A stretch of DNA of 64,000 nucleotides. Source: Diatrype stigma. Lineage: Eukaryota; Ascomycota; Sordariomycetes; Xylariales; Diatrypaceae. The notes beneath the pieces were generated by a model that did no database searches, was not told the origin of the DNA, and was given only the letters and a program-made list of their open reading frames with translations. The stretch lies in the NCBI GenBank assembly GCA_022225965.2, contig JAKJXP020000076.1, forward strand, positions 1 to 64,000, written 5' to 3'. The translations under genes and the position numbers were made by a program. Of the stretch, positions 45,051-57,266 are shown in pieces; within the stretch, counting starts at the first letter, position 1, and each line of letters opens with the position of its first letter.

Positions 45051-45832
45051 ATTTACTGAATCACTCGGCTTTGTGTTTTGTTGAACTGACTCGTCTTTCT
45101 TTTTTCCCTCTTTCTTTCTCCTCGAGCCCCTTTTTTGCCTTCCGGTGTATTTCTTAGGTGGGGGCTCTCTTTACCTGATTTTCGCCTTTTTTTTTTCCCC
45201 TTCCCCTTGCCCCTGACTTACTGGTACAGTGTGTAGACTCGGGATGCTTTGAAAACTTAAGTGCAGTTTATGACCTCATCGGACGTCCGGTTGCCAAGGG
45301 TTGCAAAGCGGCGAGAGCGGCGTCGGCGGTGGTAACTACTGGAGTGGTGTATTTAGCTTTACATACTTAACTACGTAGGTACTTACTATAGTAGCTGGAG
45401 TAGCAGGGTGAGGCTTTTATGTAATTAGCGGGTCTTCCTAGCATCTTCCATGTCGGGAGTTCCAGTCAACTGGTTGCAGGTATAAATAACTCAACTCCGA
45501 GACCTACCTCGTGAAGTATTTTGGGGAGTACATTAAGGGGTAATTTAGAGCAATAGGTATCACGATCATCGCTCGCTAGTCACAAAACAGTGCAACGGTA
45601 CATCTACATGTTCTCAACTCGTTGAGTAACTTTCTTATTTTTCTTTCCTTTGATCTCTTCCGAACCACTGGTCACAGTAGCAGGAACTAAACTAGGTAAT
45701 TTGCGAGGCAATGCAAAGCAACTGATTAGCCTCTGACAGGAGGATGTGTGCATTTGTTTGTTTGTTTTCTTCATCTAATAACAATCGCGGTCGTAGTCAG
45801 GGGGGAAAAGCCAAAACAAATATACGTTCAAA
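45051..45832. other. THI6 promoter and 3' flank of the next gene
   Basis: About 780 nt; pyrimidine-rich (TTTCTTTTTTCCC and TCGCCTTTTTTTTTTCCCC, 45090-45205) just upstream of the THI6 ATG. No gene supported. Confidence 0.5.
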
Positions 45833-47801
45833 TCACTCGGCTCCTGCGGCTGCTGACGTTCGGGGCTTGGTTGTCGATGATGCCGGGTTCATCCAGGAGA
45901 AAGCAGAGGCTCCGCCGACCGGGTTGGCAGACGTGCGCGGAGTGCTGGGCGTGCTGGTACGACCTTCGCGCGACGCTGGGGTAGGTGTCGATTTCGATTC
46001 TGCGCTGATGCTCACCGCTCGCTTCGACTCCCATCGAATTGTGGTGCTGCCGCTGCCGATGCTCTCTGGTCCCCCCTGGCTCTTGCGCCGAGTTTCACCA
46101 CTGCTAGTTTTGGGGGGCTGAGGTGGCTCATGAGCTGCTCCTGTCCGCGCTGAGGATGAGGTACTCGATCTCATGGGCCTGAGCACTTTCATAGGGCGCC
46201 CTGAGCGTGCGGGTGGCTGGTACCCACTAAGGGGCGCATTCTCTTTCTGCTCGTTGCCATTGATAGCGGCAGCCTGACGCCAGGGGTTCCAAATGCCGCT
46301 TCCACTTACCGCCGAGGGTCGACGTGTGCTCTCCCCCGAATTGTCGCTCGGTTGGGTTCCCTGTCCCTTCACGGAGGATTCGGAGCTACCTATATCCTTG
46401 TCTTGGCGATCATTTTCCCCGCCGCTCTCTGACACGTTGCTTGCTCCGACGCTTCCAGTCGTTTTGGCCAAGCGGTCTGAAGATAGAGGTGCCATCTCAT
46501 GCGACTCTTGATCACTCTGCGTGTCCTTGGCCTGAGCCGTCTCGTTGGCACTGACGGTCGTTGACTGTGGCTTCGGGTCGCCTAGAACGAAGGGTCGCGC
46601 TGTGGCGTTGAGTTTGGGCTTCTCTGGAAGTATCGCCATGGTACGAATGTGTTTGAAAACACCATTATCCTCGGGTCGCACGAATGGTATCGACAGCTTC
46701 TCGCGATCGTTGCTGTAGAGGGTCAATCGGTTCTGGGAGAATAGGACATCGGCCGAGTGTTCCCTCAGAGTCTCGCTGCCAATGAAGATACGAAGGTTCT
46801 TCTTGGCCTCAGGATTCTCAGGTTGGTCCATGCCCGCCACCTCGAATGTAGCCATGAGACTCGGCATCTGAGGCGCTGGGCTTATGCCCCGGGAACTCGA
46901 ATGTGATACTGTAGCCTCAGTAAGGTAAACGGGTAAGCGAATCCGATGAACACCATCCAGATCTCTGTGGATGTCATCAACCAAGTCTAGCTCCTTGATT
47001 AGAGAGTACTCTAGCACGGATCTCTGAGAGCCAGTGCATATATCGGCGTACAGCAAGGTGTCATGTGCGAAGTTGGCAGTGAGCCAGCAGCGAATGATCG
47101 ATGGCACAGAGCCCAGCACGAAGAAGCTTGGAGGCGGTTCCGGGATGCCAATCGGGGAGTCATCCTCGTGGCCCCCTGGTGTGAAGGTGGTATCCAGACC
47201 GAGGCTGCTCCCACGACCCGAGGCTACGGAGTGGTGAGAATGAACTGAATGGACCGAGTGGCCAGCGGAACTGTGTCGACCGTCCGATTTATGGGAAAGC
47301 GAACGTTCCATCATGCCATGGTTACCAAGGACACTGCCAGGTCTTATCGGACCAAACTCATTCGACTGCCGACCATTCTGCGCCCAGCTAGAGCCTTGTA
47401 AAGCACTCTCGTCAAAGCGAACACTGTTGGCCCTGGAAGCTGCACCGCGTCTTGTTGGCTCATCCTCGGCGTCAAGGTGTAGACTACCGATGAGACTCTG
47501 CCCTTGTTCCTCGAAGTTGTCGAACATGTCGCTCGGGGGCATTTGAAGAGGGCCTGTAGAAGCATATTAGAAATAATGGTCATCTGGAGAAGACAGCAGA
47601 AGGCGCACCGTGTTGTGGTGTGCCGCCTAGCGCACTCGGAAAGGGAGAGTTCCAAGCAGACTTGATAGCTGCATCATCTGCCTGGCGTTTTTCCAGGCGA
47701 GACAGTCTTTCGGCATGGCTATTCTGTACAATCTGCATTTGCTTGAGGTCCATATGGACGCTGTAAAGTTCTTCCCGAGTGACTGGATAGCGAGGATCCA
47801 T
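45833..47801 (-). CDS. Uncharacterised fungal protein with retropepsin-like core
   Basis: Two exons, 47801-47609 and 47553-45833, 55-nt intron (GTGCGC...CTACAG); 637 aa. The start MDPRYPVTREELYSV is preceded in frame by open sequence back to a TGA, so an upstream exon is not excluded. The first 60 residues look coiled-coil (DLKQMQIVQNSHAERLSRLE). A Ser/His-rich linker (SVHSVHSHHSVAS) leads to a folded core around residues 205-370, with LLYADICTGSQRSVLEYSLI then KELDLV, where a DSG-like aspartic protease loop would be expected, followed by IFIGSETLREHSADVLFSQN. The motif reads DICTG, not D-S/T-G, so catalysis is doubtful. The C-terminal half is disordered (Ser/Thr/Pro) and ends MNPASSTTKPRTSAAAGAE. 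A single Ubp-like or Ddi1-like assignment is not supported by what I see. Confidence 0.75.
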
Positions 47802-49780
47802 TCCCAGCCTCGAACTAACTGCACCCGCTTCTTGACTGAGTCGATGTGGTGACTGAGAAGGGCCAACTAGGTTCAGATTGACGTGAAGAGACGGAAGAGG
47901 CGGCTTCGAGGCTACAGAGTCTGCAACGTAAGACAGTGAAGAGCCCAGGCAACACGCTCATAGCAATGACCACGAACACGAATAACAAGGTTGTCGCCCA
48001 TCGACGTACAGTCTCATGCGAGAGAAAACGTCTGGTCTCGTCGTTCGCTTCCTCACAATTATATCTAGCCTCGAGCTATCACTAGTATTGGTTCGATGAG
48101 GTCCGGTAGCCCCTCCACATCGCAGAGGACCAAACGGTCTCTTCGCGAGGTTTGTCTCGTGTTGTGCCCCGTCCTTGTTTCTTTTTCTACTTCACAATAT
48201 TCACAGTTTGGTGGTACTATAATAATCAAGGACGGCTCGGGGCAGGACGTCAAAGCTCTAACCAAGCCCTCTGAGCACAAACACAGTACGTAGATCGAGA
48301 GGGCGGGCAGGTATATAGTCGTAACACGCTCCTATACGTGATGGTAGGCGTCGAGAATTATAGGAGAAATTCTAAAGTCGGGTATCCCGTTAAATCTCGA
48401 CTCGACTCGCTAATTCAGGGTGGACAGAGCAGTTGGTGCTTTCTTAGGCCTCGATGTCGAGTGTGCGAGAGGTCCTGCAACGGGTATGGATAGATTGGGG
48501 AATGCTGACCCTTCGTGGCAATTTCTTCGGAGACGGTTTATCTGGGAACCTTGAATGTTGAAACCAGGGGTGGTTATCTAGGGGCAGATTATTATGAAAT
48601 GCGTGCACAATTAATTAAGTAAGCTCAAGCGTTCAGCTGTCGGTGTTGTTATTGTCAAAACGAAGTTCCAAGTTAGTGGTTCACTGTGGACTTGGGATGT
48701 GAGAATGAGATTGGAGAGCTGGAGGTCTGGAGGTCTGGAGGTATGCTTGGCGTAGATGATTTATCTACTAATGAAGGTGGGATGGCGAAAGTCTTGATCG
48801 TTAAGAGATTGAGGTGAACTGGTGCAGCTTTTGCTTCAAAGAGCATAGAAATTTCAAGTCGAGGGTTGAGGGTCGAAGGTCGAGTCGAGTCGAGGGTCGA
48901 GAGTCTAGAGTCTGAGAGTGGAAGTTGATATTCCTACATGTGTGGTGTCTGGTGTCTGGTGTCTGGTGTCCGGTGTCTGGTGTGGTGTGAGCGGATATGT
49001 AGGCGTAGCCACAGGTAGTCTGTATGTACTATTATACGTATTTCGTAGTGAGTCCCACCTCACTCGGTTGCTTGACAACGGAGATAATTGGGGTAGCTAC
49101 TAGGCGTTATGGCCGGTATCCAACGGCAAGGCTTCTACATGTACAGTACAATACCACCAGCATACATGTATGTAGGTATATGTACAACACTCACTTACAC
49201 GCACACATTCTGACACAGACTAACCGCCTAGGTAGGTACTACATCTCTATAACTACCTGCCTACATACCTAGTCAACCCTGCTAGCTGGCTAGGTAATCA
49301 ACAGATATGCAGCCTGTGGAATTACTACATACATGTACATATGTAACTACCTACATATGTATGACTTGTGTTGTAAGCCTGCGGCTATCCACTCAGGAAA
49401 GCTCTAACTACCAAGGTACCCCTTGACCCCACCCGTAGTTTCCATACTCCGAAGCACGGGGAACCAATGACGACGGATTAAATTGGCAGGGAACCTCTCT
49501 GTCAGCCATTCAGCGCTCTAATGTGAGCCCACATGCACAAGACGAAGAAGAGGAGGAATTTCGGCTTAGATTGATAGGTAGAATCCTGTCGAGATATGCT
49601 TCTATCTCGCATATTCGGTTTAATCGGAATGTTGTCCCACGGCTGTACTACTAATAACAGGCTCACCCCTCCCCTCCCTCCCTCAACAAGCAGCAGGCTC
49701 TAGTCATGAAGCGGGCAGTCCAGTTGGCCCATACCTACCTACACAATCAATACTGCGGTACTGCAATACACCTTTCGTGA
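47802..49780. other. Spacer with short tandem repeats
   Basis: About 2 kb between the retropepsin-like gene and the 3' end of the esterase gene. It includes GGAGGTCT repeats (about 48718-48740), GGTCGAGTCGA words (48866-48902) and GGTGTCTGGTGTCT arrays (about 48943-48985), plus ATGTATGTAGG/TACATACC-type words. A 65-codon frame from ATG 48096 (MRSGSPSTSQRTKRSLREV) is open but has no family or splice support. Confidence 0.5.
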
Positions 49781-50795
49781 TCAGATTGAACCAGGGTTCA
49801 CCGTTCGCCACGCCGGGTAGATATAGCCTTCGGTTGTGTCTGGGAACGGTCCGATATGAGGCTTGACGAGGTCGAAAAAGGCCTTATATGCCTCACCATT
49901 CATGTGCAAACCATCGGGGAGGAGGGCCTCAAGTGCCCCTCGCTTTCCTCCAGGGTGACCTAGAGGAGGACCGCTCGCATCGAAGTCCGGAGTCTTGGAA
50001 ATAGCCAGCTCCATGACAGCCTTGTACAGGTCAATCAGGGTGACGCCTGCGACTGCACGCGCCACTTCACGGGCCGCCTCGGTGTAAGTGGCACTAACTG
50101 CAGCATGGCGAGTGACTTCCTTGTGCCCGTATTCTAGATCAAGCTGGGTCAACCGGATTTCATCCAGTGGTGGGGGTGTGACCAGCAAGATTTTAGGGTT
50201 GTGAGCCTTGATGCGTTCGTGGGTGATGATGGTGGTCAAGTTCGCCTTATACTGCTCAATAGGGATCCCTTGGGTGTTTGTTGGGATGGGAATAGAAGCA
50301 TCATTGGCCCCCAGCAGGATCACCTATATAACCATAATAGTCAGTCGCTTTCATCATAACATCATGACACCGTGCAAAAAGGTTGCCGAAGCAAGCTCCG
50401 AATACAAAAGACACTATCAACACTTACTATGTATTCGATCTTGGGGCCAGAGGGCGAGAGAGGCGGGAATATCTCTGGCAAGATATCAAGAATATTCTTC
50501 GTGTTGTAGCCTGAGAATCCTCTGTTCACTACATCGAGGCGTCTAATACAGTCTATAGTAGTCTTAGTAAAGAATGGGTTATTCTCAATGGTTAAGGGTG
50601 ACCTAGAGCGTACAATCTTGCAGAGCACCCTGGAACGAGAACCCATCCTGGGGCTGGCTAGACTGCTGCAGGAGCGAGTCACCAAAGAGGACTACCTGGT
50701 TGTACGGCTTCTATATTCATGATAAGATAAGTCAGTGTCAGCTTCGTGGTGTGTGAGAGGCTGGCTGATAACTATGATCGATCACTTACAGCCAT
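49781..50795 (-). CDS. SGNH-family esterase (isoamyl-acetate-hydrolysing type)
   Basis: IAH1-like GDSL/SGNH hydrolase that cleaves acetate and other short esters. Four exons: 50795-50790 (6 nt, Met-Ala), 50710-50614, 50552-50428 and 50323-49781; 256 aa. Introns of 79, 61 and 104 nt have donors GTAAGT, GTACGC and GTAAGT. The two-codon first exon is supported by its perfect donor and by the frame. SGNH blocks are all visible: GDS with catalytic S14 (VVLFGDSLLQ), block II G49 in GFSGYNT, block III N83 in LLGANDAS, and block V D213-x-x-H216 in LPDGLHMNGEAY. There is no signal peptide, so a cytosolic enzyme is expected. The C-terminus ends TVNPGSI. All catalytic residues are intact. Confidence 0.92.
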
Positions 50796-51657
50796 CGTGT
50801 GAACACAACTGATAGATTGTTCCTGAATGAAGAGGGGGGCACTGCAAATAGTAGAGAATATGGTGTCGGCAAGGAATATTGAACGGGCTAGCGGAGGGTT
50901 GTTCCAACTTATTCCCACATGACTATAACTATACTACCTGCCCAACCATGCAAATAATGAAGTTGAGCTATACCGAGGTAATGATGAGTTGTCATTAAAC
51001 AGTGGATTGTGTGAGGGAGCAGGTAACTAACTACTACTCCTCCTACGAGAACAAATATAACCGCATAGCCGCTATAAACTTTACTTCCAACACTAGGAAT
51101 GAGTACCAAATTAAGTACCTAGGTATATAGTATTACGTATATTTATAAAGTGACAACAGCCTCAACGTTTGAGCCTACCAACTACCGCGTATCGAAGTAA
51201 CTCGCAGTATAAATGATATCTTGTTGCAACCCAATCACAACATGAGGGGCTTCCACTCCCACCTGAATCTAAGATCGACTACGAACTATACCTACCGACC
51301 TATAGGGGTATGAACGAACCTCGCAATTATAGAGGGGCAATAGTAGGCTAGCAATGAGCTAGCGATGCAGGGATTAGACATTAGCCGCACCAATTAAGGT
51401 TATCGTATCTTTTTGATTGGTTGCAAGTCTTATCGGGGAAATCCTGGTCGGCAAAAGTATGTCCGACCAAATTTTAAGCTGAGGATAGGCTTGACCAATA
51501 ACTTTTTTATGCCTGCCATCTTCTGTCCGGTCTGGGTAGGAACATAAAGAAAAAGAAGGCAAAGTTCCATTGCAACTATTCACGATCACCCGAGCAATTG
51601 TCCGCCCCCTTCAACAACAGGTTTCATGGACAGTGAAGGGAGCCAAGATCCCACAAG
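50796..51657. other. Divergent promoter between esterase and UTP10
   Basis: About 860 nt. Contains the perfect palindrome TACCTAGGTA at 51116-51125 inside AT-rich sequence. No gene supported. Confidence 0.5.
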
Positions 51658-54600
51658 ATGACGACGGCCTTAGCTGCGCAACTGGCGCAGATTGCTACGA
51701 GCTCGAAGTCGTCGCTTGACGTGAAGGCGCAGAAAGCCGCCCATTCGAAGTCTCTGATATTCGAACCCCGAGTTGCCGCGTCGCAGAACTTCCAGACCCT
51801 CTACAGCATCTGCCACGAAGGTTTCGAGGACTTGTGCAATCTAGACCCGAGGTTCACCTACTTTGGCAAGACGATATTCAGCGAGCAGAGCCAGAATGAA
51901 GACCGGACCCAGATGACGGCTGCCGAGAATGCGGAACTGGACAAGAAGATCGATTCGTTCCTCCGTCTAGTTGGCGCACGGCTGAGGTTAATGCCGGCGA
52001 TAAAGGCGATCGAATGGCTCGTACGAAGATTCAGGTATGTCCCGGGCCACTCGTCGAATGCTTCTTGCCCATTTCATAGAGCAACCGCTAAACGTTTCCT
52101 GGCAGAATTCATGAACACAACACGTCCGTACTTATATCGACGTTCCTGCCCTATCATACTATACCGGCATTCACAACCCTCCTGTCGATTCTTCCGAGCG
52201 ATCTCCCACCTGTGTATAAGTTTATAGCCCCCTATGCTCGATCGTTGACACAACTTCCTCGAGCTGTGATAGTTCACCAAGCGATCCATCATCCCGAACT
52301 TCTCACGACTATCTCGACATACACACTGGACTGCTCCAAGGCACAACAGCACTATCCTGCTCTGGTATCTTTCTGGGGCGGGATTACGACAGAAGCTGTC
52401 AGTGGCATGCTTGACCTTATGCGGTCTGGCCGCCGCAACATTCAAAAGAGTAACGATCAGACATTGCTGCACCGAATAGGGCCCATCCTAAGCGATGCCT
52501 TGGTTCTGGATAAAGCCCCTGATTTGCAGATCGCCTGCTACATGGTACTTGCCGTCTTTGTCGCCAAAGGTGATCTTGAGGATGGTGCAATCAGTGCCCT
52601 CATGGAGCAACTTGTCACTGGCTGGTCCACCGATTCTTTGCGCCCAGGCCTCGTGTGTCTTTCCATACTCGCCCACTATCGATCAGCAAAGCAACTATCC
52701 GGCAGAGTCACCCGGGCCTTGCTCAAGGTGCAGGGCCTTCCCCAGCTTCTGGTGGACATTGGAAAGGATCACAATATCGGGAAACTAGCAAACGGCCTAT
52801 GCCTTTCACTGGTCGATCGGCTATCCAGAAAAGGAGATGTCAAGGGCCTTCCCGTTGTCGAGTCCATCCTTTCGCAGCAGTTTCTGAATGAACAGCAAAC
52901 AGCCGTGTTATTCAAATCTCTCCTCTTGGCAGCTCACAAGATAGATGACCAAGTCGATCCGCAAGGCCTCGCGAGAAAAGTGCTGGCGTCTACCATCATC
53001 GGGCTTACACGAACCGAGGCCAGTGCTCGTGAAATCTTCACCAAAGTCATTGCCGACACGGATGTTGACGTGGATGCGTTAGAACTGAGACTGGATGCCG
53101 AAATTCGGCCTCGAGCTATCGCAAGACACCCTAGCGAGGATGTCGTTATGAACGACAGTGAAGGCGAATTGACAAATGCCGAAGACTTCAGCACTGCTCT
53201 CCAGCGAGTTGGTGCTTTACAGACCAAGTCGACAGATTCATGTTTACAGTCTTTCCGTTCGGATATTTTTGTAGACTTGTGCGCTGTCTATGTCGCCTCA
53301 TTATCTCGGCCTGAGGATGCTGCTGCCTTCGAACAAATTTCCCCTTTGCAGCGAGATCAAGCAAACACCACGCCATATTACCTTTCGTTCTTCATGCGGA
53401 TATGGTCCGGCCCCTATCCAACGCTGGCTCGAGTTGGGGCTTTGGAAACTACCAAGGACCGTCTCAAGCAAGGAGATTGTGCGGGCATAGATTTCCAAGC
53501 CATCCTTCCATACTGCATAATCGCTCTCAATGATGCTTCTAGGAAGGTTCGCCGCGCTGCTGCAGACTTGTTAATTGTTGTGCAGGGCTTGTCTGAGTCA
53601 GTTGACAGCAAATCGGATAGTCCTCTCCGCTGGGGTCATGATCGGATGTATGATGATATGAAGTCAGTCGCATGGTTGAGCCCGGAAGTCAGTCGCAAAC
53701 TCATACATACCATCCTCGTCCCATCCTTGGAAGAATGTGTACTTAACGCAGATCATGTCCTTGCCGTGGTGCAGAATGCTTTGGCCAGCAGCAGCTCACG
53801 AACCTCGCTAGATGGAGCTGAAAAGGACAAGAAGCACCACCTATCCCACGGGACACGGCTCTCAATCCTTACTTTCCTAGCTTCTCACGTTGTTCACACC
53901 CCTCTCCTGGTCGTCAAACTCCGGCTTCTTACACCTATGAACAAAATCAAAAGCATATCTGGCACTTCGCGCACTCAGCTTCTTCTTCCATTACTTGAGT
54001 GGTGGTCATCTCTGTCTGCGGAAGACGCTAAACGAAGTTGTGCGCAAGAAAAGGTTGATGAGTTGGCTATCGACCAGAGCAGCGTCGAAGTAATACTCCC
54101 TAATGATAAAGCCGGTCTAGAGTTCTTACTAGGTATTGTCGATACTGGTAAGCTCGATACGAGACTTGGTTTACTGCATGCGGTATTTGCTCGCATTCAT
54201 GATATGTGGTCATCCATGAAGACGGAAACAAAGCATGTGGTTGCCCATCACATGCTGGATCTGGCTCAGAAGGGCTGGTCTGAGGACCTTAGCCCTGCCT
54301 CATCAGAGGCGGCAGATCTCCTGAAGGGTGTGGAGCTGAACACAGACATTTTGCTGTTCTTCCTCGAAAGCCTAGAACCGACGGCAAAGATGGCTACCGA
54401 GCCTTCGCCAAACAAGAGGAGAAGAACGAGCTCATCTGAGGCTCACCGTGGAATCAGCACACAGGCAACGCCAGAACTCGCATCAGCGTTAAAGCAGGTG
54501 ACGTTCGTTTTACAGCTTGTTGAAGGGTCTAACCCAGAGAACCATCCGCAACTGCTCAATGCCCTGTTCAATACTCTCTCCGAGCTCCAGCACTTCAGAG

Positions 54601-57266
54601 CACTCGTTGGGTCAGAACTCGGTTACCTTCAGAACCTCGTGCTACGAAGTCTGCTTGCCATGGTCCCTGCATACAAGAACAGCGACGAACTCAAAATCGA
54701 TCGCTCCGGCGGGCACGGTGATCTGCTTGTCAATTGTATCCAGAAGTCTTCGAGCCCTGCTGTTCAGAGCTCAGCACTTCTCCTTGTCGCTAGTCTAGCC
54801 AACGTCGCCCCAGAACTGATCCTCCACAGTGTCATGCCAATCTTCACCTTCATGGGAAGCTCGGTACTACGACAAAATGACGATTATTCCGCTCATGTGA
54901 TCAACCAGACAGTCAAGGAGGTAGTACCGCCGCTCATCAAATCTCTTCTGAAGGGGAAGAGAGATCCCGTAGCAGGGGCTTCAGAACTTCTCCTCAGTTT
55001 TGTGACCGCATATGAACACATTCCATCGCATCGGAGACTCGGTCTATTCATTTCTCTGGTAGAGACTTTGGACCCAGACAAGTTCCTCTTCGCGGTTCTG
55101 GCCATGCTTGCTGACAAGTACGGAATGACCGATCAAGTGCTATCATTCAGCACTGAACTTTTCAATCACTTCAACATCGAAACTCAGCTGCAATCGTTAG
55201 TTAGCATCATCGGCCTCATCGCGGACATATTCAAGCCGAAACCAGGTCTGTCTTCCGTTCTTCTTGGTACAAACGAGGATGGTGAGCGGGATTCTCAAAA
55301 GATCGCTCTACGGCAGCTCAACCTTCTCCCACCCATACTCTCAAGTCGCAAGTTGATGGCACAAGTAAGCAAGCTTGCGGAAAGGGACGACATGGAAGCT
55401 TCCAAGGTCCGAGAGCTATACTCGACACTGTTGGAAAATCTGCTAGGTTTAGCAGATTCGTTGAAGTCGCACAAGAGTCTGTACAGCCGCTGTGGTGATG
55501 CGGTTTCTAAGTTGTTGAACCTTCTATCCATCGGGGAGTTCATTAAGGCTGTTGAGACTCTCTTAGACAGACCGGATCCCGTCTTGCGGCGTAAGGTTTT
55601 GCGAGCTGTTGAGATGCGGATTGACCAAGAAAGCCAGGCTAATGCCAATTCACGTACGGCTTTGCTCGCATTCCTGCCTCAACTGACCGCCATCATCAGG
55701 GTTTCTGATGACATGCTTTACAAGCACATTGCTGTCGGGTGTGTTGACAAGATCGCTGAAAAGTATGGAAAGAAAGACCCAGAGGCTGTCACTGCGGCCG
55801 CGGCAACAATTGCCGGTAAACAGTGCCTCGGTCAGGATGATGAACGCCTGCGCGTGATGGCTCTTCTCTGCTTGGCATCCCTTGTTGATGTCCTCCAAGA
55901 CGGTGTCGTCCCTGTTTTGCCCTCTGCCATCCCCAAGACCTTATCGTACATAACGGAAAGTCTACAAGCAAGCAATCCCCACGCGGAGCTGCACAATGCA
56001 GGATATGCCTTCTTGACGGCCCTCGCCCAACATCTTCCTTACATACTTTCGGGCTCTTATCTTCAACAGCTTCTCGCGGTTTCTAGCGTGTCTGCGAAGA
56101 CCAACCTAAGCACAGAAGCCAACGATGCCCGCCTCCAATGTTTAAATTTCCTTGCGAAGCAAATCGACGCCAAGGTCATGTTCTCTGCGCTGGAACAAAA
56201 TTGGAGCACAGCTTCAGGCTCCGGATTTACGGTAGGACCCCTTGCGTATACTGGAATACAAAATGTTTACTAATACAAATAACCATAGGCTACGCGCGAG
56301 TATCTTGATACTCTTGGCCTTGCCATTGACAAGCACAAGAAGAACGTTGTCGAGAAGAACGTCAACACCCTGTCTGCCATCTTCCTCAACATGTTCGACC
56401 TACGCAGACAGGAGCGTCTCAAAGCGGACGCCGGGGGCGGCGAGGCCATGAAGAACATCAACCGGATCGAGGAGCTGGTGAACGGCGCGGCGCTGCGGAT
56501 GATATACAAGTTGAACGACGCGGCCTTCCGGCCGATCTTCATCCGGCTGATGGAGTGGGCCTCGACCGGCCTGCCCAAGAAGGACGCCACGGGACGCACC
56601 CTCCGCCAGCTCAGCGTCTTCGGCTTCCTGCTGTCCTTCTTCGACGCCCTCAAGTCCATCGTCACCGGTTACGCCTCCTACATGACCGACGTCGCCGTCG
56701 GCATCCTCAACAGTGCTGCTGCCAGTGCCGGCGGCTTCGCGTCCAACGAGGAGAGGGAGCTCTGGCGCAAGACCCTCCACACCCTGACCAAGTGCTTCGA
56801 GCACGACCAGGACGACTTCTGGCAGGCCCCGGCGCACTTCGACGCCGTGGCGCCGGCTCTGATAAGCCAGTTCGCGCTACTGGGCACACTTTCTTCCTCC
56901 GAAACCGCGACATCGACAGCCACAACCGCGGCGGCAACGGAGCAGCTAGCCACGCAGGACCTGATCCCGGCCGTAGTCGAGCTCGCGCGCGCGGCCGACT
57001 CGGGCGAGCACCAGAAGAGTCTCAACGGGGCGCTGCTGCGACACCTGCGGTCGGAGCGCGCCGGGACACGCCTCGCGGCCGTCCGCTGCGAGCAGGCACT
57101 CACGGCCCGCCTCGGCGAGGAGTGGCTTGCCATGCTGCCCGAGATGCTACCGTACATCAGCGAGCTGCAGGAGGACGATGATGAGGACGTCGAGCGCGAG
57201 ACGCATCGCTGGATCGTGGGTGTGGAGGGGGTGCTGGGCGAGAGCTTGGATGCGATGCTGCAGTGA
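51658..57266 (+). CDS. UTP10: U3 snoRNA-associated HEAT-repeat protein (UTP10)
   Basis: Component of the t-UTP subcomplex of the 90S preribosome (SSU processome), in the nucleolus, needed for 18S rRNA processing and rDNA transcription. Three exons, 51658-52034, 52106-56231 and 56289-57266, with 71- and 57-nt introns (GTATGT, GTAGGA; AG acceptors); 1826 aa, the usual length of the family. The N-terminal U3 domain shows NLDPRFTYFGKTIFSEQSQN, WLVRRFRIHEHNTSVLISTF and LPYHTIPAFTTLLSILP, the conserved opening. The middle is a long array of degenerate helical HEAT repeats. The C-terminal block LDTLGLAIDKHKKNVVEKNV, NMFDLRRQERLKAD and PIFIRLMEWAS is the conserved BP28 C-terminal region. An NKRRRTSSSEAH basic patch near the middle may be a nuclear signal. 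Codon use in the last 850 nt is much more GC3-rich than in exon 2. Confidence 0.95.

Noticed and set aside
48096..48293. 65-codon frame starting at ATG 48096
   Set aside because: Plausible composition but no family, no splice support and located in a promoter spacer; too weak to annotate.
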